Positions 45,060 through 54,846 of a stretch of 64,000 nucleotides of DNA are shown here, in pieces. The stretch is from the NCBI GenBank assembly GCA_023284085.1, contig JAKVHY010000032.1:1-64000 (forward strand), written 5' to 3'. Position numbers and translations under genes: made by a program. The stretch comes from Shewanella benthica (GTDB lineage Bacteria > Pseudomonadota > Gammaproteobacteria > Enterobacterales > Shewanellaceae). How positions within the stretch are numbered: the stretch's first letter is position 1; each line of letters begins with the position of its first letter. The notes under the pieces are model-generated. The model saw only the letters and a program-made list of their open reading frames with translations, made no database searches and was not told where the DNA came from.

Positions 45060-45400
45060 ACCCAGTGTAGATACGGCTGCGAGCTTCGATTTCAGGGTGA
45101 GGTATCGCGAAGTGATACTCTTCGAACGAGAGACAGGATGTCGAACTGGCCGTTAAACACGGAAGTTGTTGGAAGCCGCAGAGCGTATAGGGACAGCTCT
45201 TTTAAAATCAAGAGCCAGCGTGCCGCAGAAGCATCTGCACATAAGGTCGTTCTTAGGCATCCAGCCTTCACGACATTGGTATATCCCTATACTGCACCGC
45301 CGCAGGCTATAAGTGACAATGAAGGTACAATTTTAAAACATACCGCCCAACAACCCTTAGATTCCGGCTCAAAAGATCTGCCGGAATGACGGGAAAAGAC
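45060..45400. repeat. Non-coding repeat-rich block
   Basis: It includes several short dyads, such as ATCGCGAAGTGAT and, at 45361-45387, ATTCCGG/CCGGAAT around a 13-base loop, typical of chromosomal intergenic repeats in marine gamma-proteobacteria. A frame of 83 codons at 45138-45389 exists but has an untypical composition and is judged non-coding. Confidence 0.5.
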
Positions 45401-45461
45401 CGATGACCAAATTAGCCTAAAATAAAATGTGATCAGTCTTCATTCGAAGACTGGGGCCAAA

Positions 45462-46610
45462 TTATTGTTTACTCAATACCTGCCCCAGATATAGCTGAAG
45501 CAGGCCATCGAGTTCTTGAATATCGACGCCAGTCAGTTGTTGGATCTTGTCCAGGCGATACCTTAAGGTATTTCTATGGATAAACAGTTCATTAGCACAC
45601 TGCTGTAGATCACCAAAATGTTGTAGGTAAGCGGTTAAGGTTTTTCTGAGCTGACCATTCTTATCTGCTCCTATGAGTGCCTGATATGGTGTGATCAGCT
45701 CTTCTCCTCGCCAGTCTCCCCGTAATCCGGATAGGAGTACCAGCAGCGAGAAATCTTCATACAGATATTTACTCTCATGGGGTCTGAGCTGCTGACCTAA
45801 TGTTAACGTTTCTCTGGCGGTGAAATAGGAGCGACTTATGTCTGCCGCATTGGGGAAAAAGTGGCCCAAGGCAATTTTGAGTCTCACGTTCATCTCTGCT
45901 GGTATGCGGGATAAGAGTTGATCGATTCGTTGACTCTCCAGATGTGGATCCCATCTGTTCCCATCCAAAAATGCGGGTTTTAAGATCACTAGCTCAGTCA
46001 TGGATGTCATGGCCACTAAATTACCACGAGAAGGATTTTCGAGTAGGTTGAGCACTTTTTTCAGCAATGAGTTGGCAGATGTTTGCTCCTCATCGCCTTG
46101 GACCTGAATAACCGCTACGACTCTGGGCGCATCTATGTCTATGTTGAGTTGCAGTGCCCAGTCTTTTAGCTGGCTTGAAAACCCCGTTTCAGACTTTATC
46201 AGCTGCAGAATAAATTCCTCTTTCTGACGATATTGCCACTGAGCCTGCTCTATGGAATTGGCCTGCTCGACGATCATCTCGGCGGTCATTTTTAATAACT
46301 CGCCATAGTTGTGCAGGGTTTCAGGTTCTCCTGTGATACCGATAACCCCGATGATCTCGCCTTTGTAGTGCAGAGGTAGGTTTATTCCAGCTTTTACTCC
46401 ATGTAGGTTGGCGGCGGTAGCCGAATTGATCTCTACTGTGCGGTTTTGGCTTATCGCTAACAGTGCCCCTTCATGAGTCGAGTCGATACGATGGGGATCG
46501 CCAGAGCCCAAAATAACACCGCGATTATTCATCACATTGATGTTGTGGCCAATGATCTTCATTGTGCGATCAACAATCTGTTGGGCCAGGCTAGGATCTA
46601 GAAAATACAC
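45462..46610 (-). CDS. SdaR/CdaR family sugar-acid regulator (probable glycerate regulator)
   Basis: 382 residues. The N-terminal sugar-acid-binding part MYFLDPSLAQQIVDRTMKII and GVILGSGDPHRIDSTHEGAL (about 30-49) is characteristic of CdaR/SdaR. The C-terminal PucR-type helix-turn-helix is seen in LQQCANELFIHRNTLRYRLDKIQQLTGVD (about 337-365). It normally activates glycerate/glucarate genes. The GTG start has no strong ribosome-binding site. The glycerate kinase and permease genes lie 11.7 kb to the left, an unusual separation. Confidence 0.88.
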   Translation of the reverse strand: MYFLDPSLAQQIVDRTMKIIGHNINVMNNRGVILGSGDPHRIDSTHEGALLAISQNRTVEINSATAANLHGVKAGINLPLHYKGEIIGVIGITGEPETLHNYGELLKMTAEMIVEQANSIEQAQWQYRQKEEFILQLIKSETGFSSQLKDWALQLNIDIDAPRVVAVIQVQGDEEQTSANSLLKKVLNLLENPSRGNLVAMTSMTELVILKPAFLDGNRWDPHLESQRIDQLLSRIPAEMNVRLKIALGHFFPNAADISRSYFTARETLTLGQQLRPHESKYLYEDFSLLVLLSGLRGDWRGEELITPYQALIGADKNGQLRKTLTAYLQHFGDLQQCANELFIHRNTLRYRLDKIQQLTGVDIQELDGLLQLYLGQVLSKQ

Positions 46611-46776
46611 ATTGACTGTCTCGAAGGAGTTTTCATTAGCTTAAGGTATTTTGGCCGGGCGAACTATGAGATATGGCAAACTTTAACGGCGATGTGTTTG
46701 TTTGCAGCTCTTGTTTGTCCAAAGAGAGAGGACAGACAAGAACTGCGGCTTTTATTCCATGATGGTATAAATAATG

Positions 46777-47571
46777 CTATTCAGAATAGTGATTTATTTG
46801 CCAGCGAGTTAATGCACCAGGCTTTGCCACTAGCACGCTTAGTGTGTCACTCGATTCTTGGGTGATCACGGTCTGTAGCAGGTAGTTACTGGTGTTGCTG
46901 TAATCCGGGCTTGTGCCAGAGGGAATTGCGAAGACATTAATTTCAGCCAGGTTTTGATCATATTTAATAGGCGCAGACACTTGATTAAAGGCCAAGTTGA
47001 GGGCAATAGCGGTTTGTGCATCAGCATTATAGAGATCGATACTGCGGGGATCTAAGGCGTTAGCGTGAAACAAGCGATAACTGGTTTGCTCACCTTCGAG
47101 TTTGTTGATGCGGGTAAGTGACACGGCTTGAGTCGTAGGTTTCTCGCCAGTAGCGAGCAGAAAGAGCGCTTGTTGAGTATTGCTATAGCTCATCGTTTTT
47201 GTACTCAGCAAGGACTGGTTATTGAACGCGTCTTTTACTGTGAAGCTTAGATTGGCTTGAGGTAAACCCGTCCAACCGAAGCTAGCCGTTCTTTGGCGTT
47301 CTAAATAATCGATATTTGAGGCTATCTCAACTTCATCTATGCCGATATGCTCATAGAAAAGATCGACTTTAGTGGCTGCTTGAGTACTAGGAATAAGGTT
47401 AATAAAGTCAGCATTGAATTGATACGTGCTGCTGTTGCCTGAAGTTCCATTAGTCTCGGCTGTGGAGTTTGCGCCACCACCGCCACATGCCGTGAGCACA
47501 CTGATTGATAATAAGGCGAATAACCGAGGTAGGTGAAATTGTGCCAGGCGAGAAGATACTACTGATGCCAT
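46777..47571 (-). CDS. Lipoprotein, DUF4397-like
   Basis: 264 residues with signal and lipobox LLSISVLTACGGGG (Cys about residue 29), then a Ser/Thr/Asn-rich linker. The body is beta-rich, with RLFHANALDPRSIDLYNAD near 162-180 resembling DUF4397 repeats, which have the pattern h-x-N-A-D-x-x-x-x-D-v-Y. Function unknown; surface or periplasmic. Single gene. Confidence 0.65.
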   Translation of the reverse strand: MASVVSSRLAQFHLPRLFALLSISVLTACGGGGANSTAETNGTSGNSSTYQFNADFINLIPSTQAATKVDLFYEHIGIDEVEIASNIDYLERQRTASFGWTGLPQANLSFTVKDAFNNQSLLSTKTMSYSNTQQALFLLATGEKPTTQAVSLTRINKLEGEQTSYRLFHANALDPRSIDLYNADAQTAIALNLAFNQVSAPIKYDQNLAEINVFAIPSGTSPDYSNTSNYLLQTVITQESSDTLSVLVAKPGALTRWQINHYSE

Positions 47572-47658
47572 AAATTTAGGTTCCGTCTAAACTAATCCAT
47601 ATGCTAGTAATTTTATATGTGTTACGGGTATTACATCAAGGTATATAACTTGTTGAAT

Positions 47659-48330
47659 CTAACATTTATGGTATTTATCGATGCAATCAATATTATGGAT
47701 TTTCTGCCCGACCTGAGCGTGTAAAATATCTGCCACCCTGTTTCTGAGTCTTGGAATGACCTCTGCCTCAAACTCTGGATGGCGTTTAAGCCAGATATTG
47801 TTCCTCGGACTTGGATGAGGCATGACGACATATGCTGGCCAGTATTCCTGCCAGTTCATCACAGCCTGAGTCACTGGCAGCTTATGTTTCTCTTGTTTTC
47901 TATTCAGGTGATAGTCAATTGCGTATTGGCCAAGAATGATAGTCAGCTCTATATGGGCTAACTCTTCAAGCAGGGCTTTACGCCAGGTTGGTGCACATAA
48001 TGGCATGGGCGGCTTGTCGCCGGACTTTTTGCCATTTCTGATGATGGTGCCGGGAAAACAAAACCCCATAGGTACTATGGCAAACAGGTTAGCATCGTAA
48101 AACTGCTCTTCTGTTACACCTAACCAGTCTCTGAGTCGTTTACCACTGGGGTCGTGAAAGGGCGCTCCTTTCTCGTGGGCTTTTATGCCTGGTGCTTGGC
48201 CAGCAATTAATATCTTGGCATTTTGCGAGATTTGGATGATAGGCTTTGCAGGCAAAGGCAGCTTAGCCTGACATAAGTTACAGGCTAAGATTTTTGCTTG
48301 GAGCTGCAGGAACTTATCAGATGGTTTCAT
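47659..48330 (-). CDS. Uracil-DNA glycosylase family protein
   Basis: 223 residues. Motif 1 AGQAPGIKAH near 43-52 (water-activating region), FHDPSGKRLRDWLG near 58-71, and motif 2 MPHPSPRNN near 169-177 (DNA-minor-groove loop) match the UDG superfamily. An N-terminal CNLC pair might bind metal. It would remove uracil or another damaged base; precise substrate unknown. Confidence 0.82.
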   Translation of the reverse strand: MKPSDKFLQLQAKILACNLCQAKLPLPAKPIIQISQNAKILIAGQAPGIKAHEKGAPFHDPSGKRLRDWLGVTEEQFYDANLFAIVPMGFCFPGTIIRNGKKSGDKPPMPLCAPTWRKALLEELAHIELTIILGQYAIDYHLNRKQEKHKLPVTQAVMNWQEYWPAYVVMPHPSPRNNIWLKRHPEFEAEVIPRLRNRVADILHAQVGQKIHNIDCIDKYHKC

Positions 48331-48372
48331 TCACTATGTGAGGTCATTGTTTATCGAATCATTATGACTCAT

Positions 48373-48975
48373 CTATTGTGTGAATACTTGTAAGGTTTGA
48401 ACTCCCCAATAAGCTAACACTGAGTATCCGCCGATAAGAGTCAGTATGCTTAACATTTTAGCTTTGGTATCTGATTGACCTTTTAGCGCAATGTGGGCTG
48501 ATGCTAGTGCAAAAATCGCAATGGGCTGGACTAGGTAAGAGAGGGCCAGAAAGCCGATAGCGCCAAGGATGAGTAGTAGGCTGGTGTAGCTATGTTCGGC
48601 TCTTTGATGCAGTGATAGTTGCAAAGGTAGTAAGGCTAAACCAACAGCGACTGTGATAAGACCAATATTTAACGCGAGATCGGCAAATCCCACATGATCG
48701 ATCAAGGTCCAGATAAGGGCGATAGCAGGCAGAACAAGGCTGACTGAAGTATGGCCTCGGCTAAAGCCTTTACTCTGGTATTTACCCGCAAAAAAGAATA
48801 ATCCATTCAGCATAAGGTTCATCAATAAAAAGCCGCCTAGCACTAAAATGATAAAAGCACTCGCCGAGTAACCTATGCCATCAGTTGCATGGGCCGAGAA
48901 AGAGCTAGTGAGTAGTAATGGGGTTAAAATTGGAAATATTGCTGAAAGTAATGCAGATGGCTTAGGGGCAGACAT
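48373..48975 (-). CDS. Hypothetical multi-spanning membrane protein
   Basis: 200 residues with a possible signal (ending SAHA) and about five hydrophobic segments. No family recognised. It lies between the UDG-family gene and mtrB; other Shewanella have feoAB near this end of the locus, but neither FeoA nor FeoB is present here. Confidence 0.6.
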   Translation of the reverse strand: MSAPKPSALLSAIFPILTPLLLTSSFSAHATDGIGYSASAFIILVLGGFLLMNLMLNGLFFFAGKYQSKGFSRGHTSVSLVLPAIALIWTLIDHVGFADLALNIGLITVAVGLALLPLQLSLHQRAEHSYTSLLLILGAIGFLALSYLVQPIAIFALASAHIALKGQSDTKAKMLSILTLIGGYSVLAYWGVQTLQVFTQ

Positions 48976-49100
48976 GTTAACTCATAGATAAAACACCGGG
49001 TAGGTTACCTTCCCCTAAAGCAAATCTGAGTTCAAGGTTTATGAGTCGGTTCTGAGACCTAGATAGTGACGGTAGAGCCTGTGTGTGAGGCCGGTTAAAA

Positions 49101-49142
49101 ATAATAAAAATGCCAGCGACTAATAAGATAGCAGCTGGCATT
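49101..49142 (-). terminator. Terminator of the mtrCAB unit
   Basis: AAATGCCAGC (49106-49115) pairs with a GCTGGCATT-type arm near 49132-49141. On the minus strand it is followed by a T-rich stretch. Confidence 0.8.
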
Positions 49143-49153
49143 TATGTTTTAGC

Positions 49154-49181
49154 TAGTTTCTAGTTCCTAGGCCCTAGGAAC
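49154..49181. repeat. TAG-phased heptamer array downstream of mtrB
   Basis: Four 7-bp units TAGTTTC, TAGTTCC, TAGGCCC and TAGGAAC. The last three also make a hairpin, GTTCCTAGG-C-CCTAGGAAC. It starts 3 bases beyond the mtrB stop and belongs to the same heptamer family as 5021-5066. Confidence 0.8.
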
Positions 49182-49184
49182 TTC

Positions 49185-51296
49185 TTACAACCTATAATTT
49201 ATGCTAAGCATGATTAAGTGGGCGGTGTAATCGTGGCTATTAGAGCCAAAACTTACAACGTTCCAAATACCGTCAGGTGCTATCTCATTGCTGGCATCAT
49301 TATCTTCATACTTCTCCATCTTATAATCTAAGCGAAGCGCCATTTTCTCAGTGGCTTGATACTGACCATAGATGTTGACGTTATGAGACTTGGCATAGTA
49401 ATCGCCGTAATCGCCGCTGACACCTTGAGTGACCTGAGTATTACTGTCTGAGTTCGAATAAGTGTAATCAACGCCTAAACGTAACTTCTTCTCCATCAGG
49501 TTGTTGTAACTCCAGCCAGCACCGATCACATCGACTTGATCTTCTACCACACTAAACCAGTTTGGCGTGCTGAAGTTAGAGCTGCCTGATTGATCTGATT
49601 CTATGTTCTGACGGTTATAAAATGCCGTCAATGTCATATCATCGTTGATCAAGTAACTTGCACTGACATCATAGCTAAGATCTGTCGACTCAGTTAAGCC
49701 TATTTGGGTGTCGTTATAGTCATCAAGGGCATAACGTGTACCGAAGTCGATAGTCAACGCCTCGGTAGGGCTGTGAGTGACACGAGCCTCAACCATGGTG
49801 CGTTTGCGATCGGCTAGGTTGTACTTACGCAGCAGGTCGTTAGACTCGTTTGAAGTCCACTCTGATGCTTGGTATTCAGAACCGTCACGCTCGCCATAAC
49901 TACCTTTGATCCACATGTCCCAGTTTTCGAACTGACTCAGACGGAACTTGCTCCAGAGTGTGTGTTCGTTAGTGGTTTCTCTATCTTGATAGCTGCGGTC
50001 ATCCTGGCGATAGTCATAACCCGCTTCGAGTCGCATACCGCGAGTGATGCGATAGTTGGCACTTAATTTAGCCCTTTGTGTGGTGATGTCATAGGGCGTG
50101 TTATAGGCAACTTGACCTGTTGTTGGGTCTATGCTGATCTGTGTCCATTCTTCAACGTTAGTCTTGTTGTCACGATCGCTATAATCATAGCTTGCCTTGA
50201 TACGCACGCTGCGATTTAAGCGGGAGACAAGCTTCAAGTTAACGCCTTTCATGTCGACGCGACCATCGAGGGACTCTGCCGGCATCTGGTAACCATACCC
50301 AGAGGAGACAAACTCTTGATCTTGGGTCATCTGTCCGTAGTGAACGCGGCCACTCAGGATTGTCTTATCGGCAGTGACTCGGCCCATCAATGAAATGGTA
50401 TGAGCTTCATTGTCAGGATCTAATGCCATGGTGCCTTGAGTTTGCGCGCCGAACGTTGGGTTAAAGGCGTTATCAAACGTTAGCTGGCTATACTGATTTT
50501 TAAAGCTCGACCCTGAGTAGCTAAGTGCCGTGAACCAGTTGTCACCTTTAAGCTTAATACCCGCTTCTAGCGTATCTGTAGTGTAATCCACCGGCTCTGC
50601 CAGCATCATAGACTGGTTATAGAAACTGCCAGAAGCTTGCTTAAGTCCGGTCTTATCTTCACGTTGATAATTTAGATAAGTTGTCCATAATTGTTCACCG
50701 GGCTCAGCATCAAACGAGTACTCGAAACCCAATCCGGCGCGCTTACGCTTAAGCGATAGCTCCATAGGGTTCAAGCTGCTGTATAGCTGAGTCATATCTT
50801 GACTCGAACCCGCTGTCTGCCAATTATCGGCTAAAGTTAGCTGGTCCCCACCAACGCCCTGATAAGGCGTCATGGCACTATCTGTTTTGTAGGTGGCAAT
50901 CTGACGATAGTTAAGGTTCAGATTGTATTGACCCACTTTACCGGCATTAATATCTAAACGGCCATTTTCCATGCCGAGATTATCGGCCTCGACTGTAGCG
51001 CGGTAACCTGACTCGCTAATATATTTAAGGTCGGCATCGAGCTTATAGGCGAACTCATCTTCTGCTGCAAATGCGTTGGCAGAACGAATATCATCGCTAT
51101 CGTTATAACCCATGCCAACACCGACAGTACCATTAACGCCAGTTTCGACAACACAGCGTTTACACGCCCACTTGTCGAACTTAACCTTGTCGGTATTCGC
51201 ATCTTGAATACCGTAGCCGCCAGCCGCCATTGCTGTGCTGACAAAGCCAGCATTAGCGAGTAGGGCGAGGGTGACTAAATTTAATTTGAATTTCAT
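49185..51296 (-). CDS. mtrB: MtrB, outer-membrane beta-barrel of the electron conduit
   Basis: 703 residues (MR-1 MtrB about 697). Signal peptide ends near AMAAGG. A CKRC motif (Cys45, Cys48), essential for MtrB maturation in MR-1, is present. The rest is alternating beta-strands, fitting the 26-strand barrel that sheaths MtrA and anchors MtrC. It starts 14 bases after mtrA; the three genes mtrC-mtrA-mtrB form one unit. Confidence 0.96.
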   Translation of the reverse strand: MKFKLNLVTLALLANAGFVSTAMAAGGYGIQDANTDKVKFDKWACKRCVVETGVNGTVGVGMGYNDSDDIRSANAFAAEDEFAYKLDADLKYISESGYRATVEADNLGMENGRLDINAGKVGQYNLNLNYRQIATYKTDSAMTPYQGVGGDQLTLADNWQTAGSSQDMTQLYSSLNPMELSLKRKRAGLGFEYSFDAEPGEQLWTTYLNYQREDKTGLKQASGSFYNQSMMLAEPVDYTTDTLEAGIKLKGDNWFTALSYSGSSFKNQYSQLTFDNAFNPTFGAQTQGTMALDPDNEAHTISLMGRVTADKTILSGRVHYGQMTQDQEFVSSGYGYQMPAESLDGRVDMKGVNLKLVSRLNRSVRIKASYDYSDRDNKTNVEEWTQISIDPTTGQVAYNTPYDITTQRAKLSANYRITRGMRLEAGYDYRQDDRSYQDRETTNEHTLWSKFRLSQFENWDMWIKGSYGERDGSEYQASEWTSNESNDLLRKYNLADRKRTMVEARVTHSPTEALTIDFGTRYALDDYNDTQIGLTESTDLSYDVSASYLINDDMTLTAFYNRQNIESDQSGSSNFSTPNWFSVVEDQVDVIGAGWSYNNLMEKKLRLGVDYTYSNSDSNTQVTQGVSGDYGDYYAKSHNVNIYGQYQATEKMALRLDYKMEKYEDNDASNEIAPDGIWNVVSFGSNSHDYTAHLIMLSINYRL

Positions 51297-51310
51297 CTTC
51301 TCGACTCCGT

Positions 51311-52312
51311 TTAGCGCTGAAATAGCTTGCCAGATGGGTGGTTAGAACCATGGATCTGGCTATGACAGTTCAAACAACTGCGACCACCGGTGAACGCATT
51401 GCCACCTACGGTTGAGCCTTGATCTGTGTTGCCCATGTAGGCACTACTGGAATGACCGTCACTGGCATGACACTGCTGACAGAGTTGTGGAGCACGAGTC
51501 TTCAGCATCGCTTCGTTCACCGAACCGTGTGGATTGTGACAAGCGACACAATCTTCAGTTACGGGTGCATGCTCCCACAGCTTTGGGCCGCGTTTCTCGG
51601 CGTGACAGGAGTAACATGTCTCGTTAACCGTAGGCTTTACAAGATCTGAGTCGCTCATAGTGCCATGTGGATTATGACAATCACTACACACCATTTGGCC
51701 CCACTTCATCGGGTGGCTTGAGCGCTTGTTCATGTCAGCTTTTTGCTTAGTGTGACAACTAGTACAGACTTCCATCTCGGTGTTTTTAGACAACACAGGG
51801 TCTTTATCTGTGTGTATGGAGTGACAAGAAGCACAGGCAACGTCGGCATTGTCATGGTGTCCACCATTCCAATCCATACGCTTATCATCTAAGTGACAGC
51901 TCATACAGACACTGTTTTGCTTTTCAGCTGATAGCGTTGAGTCTGGACCAAAGGCGATCATGGGCTCCTTGCCGCCGCGGTTATGCTTACCCAGAGGGCC
52001 GTGACAGGCTTCACATTGAAGACCAGCCATAGGGCTCTTACTCGAATCAATTGAGCCATGGACACCTTTAAACAGGTCCATCACTTTTTCAGACTTACGG
52101 TGACACATTAAGCAGGAATCGGCGCCTTTAGGGGAGTATTTACCTTCGGCAAACTTCTTATCTAATGTGGCTTCGACTTCATCGGGAGTCATCGTGGCAT
52201 CCCACTTCGACGCGTGAGCGACAGAAGTCATACCTAGAGACAAGACTGCTGACACGAGCAGTGCGGGTAGCACTGACAGTGAAACAGATTTTAGTGTATT
52301 TATGATTTTCAT
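51311..52312 (-). CDS. mtrA: MtrA, periplasmic decaheme c-type cytochrome
   Basis: 333 residues, identical in length to MR-1 MtrA when started at the ATG at 52312, which has AGGAAA upstream; an earlier ATG at 52333 would add seven residues. Signal peptide to about residue 34. Ten CXXCH haem motifs: CLMCH, CEACH, CMSCH, CASCH, CTSCH, CSDCH, CYSCH, CVACH, CQQCH, CLNCH. It carries electrons through the MtrB barrel from periplasmic or CymA-linked donors to MtrC. Confidence 0.97.
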   Translation of the reverse strand: MKIINTLKSVSLSVLPALLVSAVLSLGMTSVAHASKWDATMTPDEVEATLDKKFAEGKYSPKGADSCLMCHRKSEKVMDLFKGVHGSIDSSKSPMAGLQCEACHGPLGKHNRGGKEPMIAFGPDSTLSAEKQNSVCMSCHLDDKRMDWNGGHHDNADVACASCHSIHTDKDPVLSKNTEMEVCTSCHTKQKADMNKRSSHPMKWGQMVCSDCHNPHGTMSDSDLVKPTVNETCYSCHAEKRGPKLWEHAPVTEDCVACHNPHGSVNEAMLKTRAPQLCQQCHASDGHSSSAYMGNTDQGSTVGGNAFTGGRSCLNCHSQIHGSNHPSGKLFQR

Positions 52313-52350
52313 ATTTGGTTTCCTAATCTGCACAAATTCGCTTGAAAGCA

Positions 52351-52368
52351 GGGGGAGAGGACTCCCCC
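52351..52368 (-). terminator. GC-rich hairpin between mtrC and mtrA
   Basis: GGGGGAG (52351-52357) pairs with CTCCCCC (52362-52368) around a 4-base loop; short AAAG/CTTT flanks extend it with a bulge. No T tract, so it is more likely a processing or stability element than a full terminator. Confidence 0.6.
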
Positions 52369-52405
52369 TTTCAAACTCTCTATTTATCGTTAAGAGTTGA
52401 GCAAA

Positions 52406-54412
52406 TTACATCTTCACCGAAGTGTGATCATTGATGTTTGGGTTGTGACACAAGAAACAGGTTTCAAGTTGGGCTGCATCGTTGGCGGCTTCATAAGAAC
52501 CGTCGATGATAGCGCCTTGACCTTCAGCGTGTGGCTTGAAGCTATCGCTATGACTATGACAAGAACCACATGTCGCCGCGATAGGTGTGCTGTACTTGCC
52601 TGATGAAGTTGCTAACGCACCTTTCACCTTGAAAGCATCGAGGTTGAAGTCGTTATGGCACTGACTACATTGCAAGCCCTTGATGATGCCGTAATCGCCA
52701 CCGCTATGCAGGCTGTGCAGTTTCATCTCGAGTGCACCTTTATTGCCGCCACTCATGTAAGTACCATCCGGTGTGTGACAAGCTACACAGCCATCAACAC
52801 CAACAATCATCTCACCGGCTTCGTTGATTCGGCCTAGCTGCTCTGTCATGACGAAACCTGCATGGTACTCTTGATGTAGTTCCCACTCGGTGCCATGACA
52901 ACTTTCACAAGCTGCAAAGTTAACGGAATCTGTGTGACGTACACTCGGTGCTTCACCAGAAAGTGTGCCGTGGGCAAGCTCTGCTTTCATTGATGTACTA
53001 TCAACCCCTTCACCACAGGCAACCAGATCAGTACCGTCGTTGCATAAAGCTAGGCCGATAAAGCTAAATGCTGTATCAGTATCTGCGCCGACTTCACCGT
53101 AAGGAAGGTTAGAGATTGTTGTGACAAATTTACCATCAACAATTGAGGCATTTTCATCGAGGGTGCCATTTTTAACTAGATTAATAAGCACCTTATGCTC
53201 ACCATTACCTGGGCTTGGGTTGTAGCCCATTATCGGGAAGTTAGGACCCACGTTCGTGATAGATTCTAGCTGCTCAATATTAGTCAATAGTGTCGCAGCA
53301 TCTATTGCCGCGCCGTCAGCACCAGTAATGGTAATGCTAAGTGTGGTATCGCTACCTGAGTCAGTGGCTACCGCAGTAAGAGTTGCTTCCATAGCGTACT
53401 GGTCGATAAGTGCTTTCTTCTCAACGAAGCCATCGGTGTGAATTTCTTCTGTCCAACTGGCGTTATGACAAGCGATACAGTTGCTATTGTCATTTTGCTG
53501 AGAGTGACCTTTACCGGCTTTAAAATCGATATCGACGTGACAACTCGTACAGGTTTCCATGGTTGGAACGCGAGTCCAGTTGCCCCATTCGGTGAGTTCA
53601 CCGCTATCTGCATCTGGCTCAACGTGACAACTCTTACAGTTGTTTTGAATTAAGGCTTCGGCGGCTTCGCCAGTGTACTCGTTGCCTTTCTTATCTTCGA
53701 ATGTCTTAGCAGTGTTGTGAATGTTGTGGATCAGGTGGTTCCACTGCTTTTCTTCAGACATAGAACTGCTATGACAAGTCGCACAGGTCTCTTGAGTGTA
53801 ATAACTGCTATGACGGCGTGTTATCGGCTCGCCTTCGGCGTGGCATGAGGTACAGGTTTCATGTGAGACGATATTCTTGGTGTACAGGGCTTGATAGCCT
53901 TCACCCGAGAAGTCTTTAACAATTTCACGACGTGGTACGCTTGTGGTGCCATCGGCAAGAGTTGAGTCTTTACCGCCAGCGGTTACATTGAAACGCTGAG
54001 TCATGTCAGCATTGTATTCACTTAGCTCAAGTGTGAATGTGTATGAGCCATTCTTGTTATCAATGTAGCTATCTGTACCGGAAACTCTGGCTGTACGTGT
54101 CCACTGTGCGCTATTGCCAGCGCCAGTAGCACCCATTGGTGTCAGTTGCGCAGCGGTAACACCAAGGTCTTGTAGGCCCACAACTGGAATGTCTTCTTCG
54201 TTAGTGGCGAAGACTTCAATGGTTGGCATGCCATCTTGATAGGTGACTTTAGTCACATCTAGGTTAAGGACATTGACCACGTCAGCAGCCGGGCCGCCTG
54301 GGTCACCAGGGTTTCCGTCGGTACCATCGTCGCCACCACAGCCGGTTAAGGCCAGAGACACTGCACTTGCTGCCAAGAGCAGCGCAAACTTATTATTTTT
54401 TACGTTCATCAT
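52406..54412 (-). CDS. mtrC: MtrC, outer-membrane surface decaheme cytochrome
   Basis: 668 residues (MR-1 MtrC 671), lipoprotein with LTGCGG lipobox near 21-26. Ten CXXCH motifs in two pentahaem blocks (CTSCH, CATCH, CKSCH, CTSCH, CIACH, then CESCH, CVACH, CSQCH, CGSCH, CFLCH) separated by a beta domain containing a CX8C pair (CNDGTDLVAC). Strong resemblance to MR-1 MtrC, including the ETCFLCHNP-to-KM C-terminus. The start at 54412 follows AGGGAAAAAA; the ORF extends to 54445 without a better site. Extracellular terminal reductase of metals and flavins, docking on MtrAB. Confidence 0.95.
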   Translation of the reverse strand: MMNVKNNKFALLLAASAVSLALTGCGGDDGTDGNPGDPGGPAADVVNVLNLDVTKVTYQDGMPTIEVFATNEEDIPVVGLQDLGVTAAQLTPMGATGAGNSAQWTRTARVSGTDSYIDNKNGSYTFTLELSEYNADMTQRFNVTAGGKDSTLADGTTSVPRREIVKDFSGEGYQALYTKNIVSHETCTSCHAEGEPITRRHSSYYTQETCATCHSSSMSEEKQWNHLIHNIHNTAKTFEDKKGNEYTGEAAEALIQNNCKSCHVEPDADSGELTEWGNWTRVPTMETCTSCHVDIDFKAGKGHSQQNDNSNCIACHNASWTEEIHTDGFVEKKALIDQYAMEATLTAVATDSGSDTTLSITITGADGAAIDAATLLTNIEQLESITNVGPNFPIMGYNPSPGNGEHKVLINLVKNGTLDENASIVDGKFVTTISNLPYGEVGADTDTAFSFIGLALCNDGTDLVACGEGVDSTSMKAELAHGTLSGEAPSVRHTDSVNFAACESCHGTEWELHQEYHAGFVMTEQLGRINEAGEMIVGVDGCVACHTPDGTYMSGGNKGALEMKLHSLHSGGDYGIIKGLQCSQCHNDFNLDAFKVKGALATSSGKYSTPIAATCGSCHSHSDSFKPHAEGQGAIIDGSYEAANDAAQLETCFLCHNPNINDHTSVKM

Positions 54413-54846
54413 TTTTTTCCCTGCATAGGTTTGACATTGGCTCAAGTGCTTGGTCAGCTTAGCTAACCGATTATCATTTAGATGATTTCATTATTAGTGG
54501 CTACTTAAGTCGATGCTGGAAATATAATTCCCTAGGTGAAGGCTAACGTAATAGGGGGGTAAAATCTGCAAACTAGGTCTTATAGTGTGACCAAGATCCG
54601 CCTATTTATAAAGGGGTAGTTTGGGGAAGGGGTAAACTTGATTCTAGATCAATAATCGAGTGTTGTAGTTGAGAATTGTTCTCACATAAGTTGATGTTAT
54701 GTATGGTAAGTGTTTAATGTTTTCTTTTTTTGCTTACGCAGATAAAACAAAGGGAGGCAGAGCCTCCCTTTGGGTATAAATAATGATGATTTAACGGCTA
54801 GAGATCGAGTGTTAATTCATCATCTTTAGTTAGTACTTGTCGCTGA
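54413..54846 (-). promoter_or_regulatory. mtrC upstream region with a module shared with omcA
   Basis: Elements at 54518-54548 (GGAAATATAATTCCCTAGGT then AAGGCTAACG), 54572-54580 (ACTAGGTCT) and 54601-54618 (CTATTT...AGGGGTAG) recur in the same order upstream of omcA. A perfect TGAGAA-TTG-TTCTCA palindrome sits at 54670-54684, resembling a Fur box. The omcA terminator at 54748-54772 separates the units. mtrC therefore has its own promoter. Confidence 0.65.
54748..54772 (-). terminator. Terminator of omcA
   Basis: CAAAGGGAGGC (54748-54758) is complementary to GCCTCCCTTTG (54762-54772). On the minus strand a TTTTAT tail follows. Confidence 0.88.

Noticed and set aside
45138-45389. 83-codon open frame after the RND operon
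   Set aside because: No ribosome-binding site, composition unlike neighbouring proteins, and it lies in a repeat-rich block with dyads including ATTCCGG/CCGGAAT; judged non-coding.
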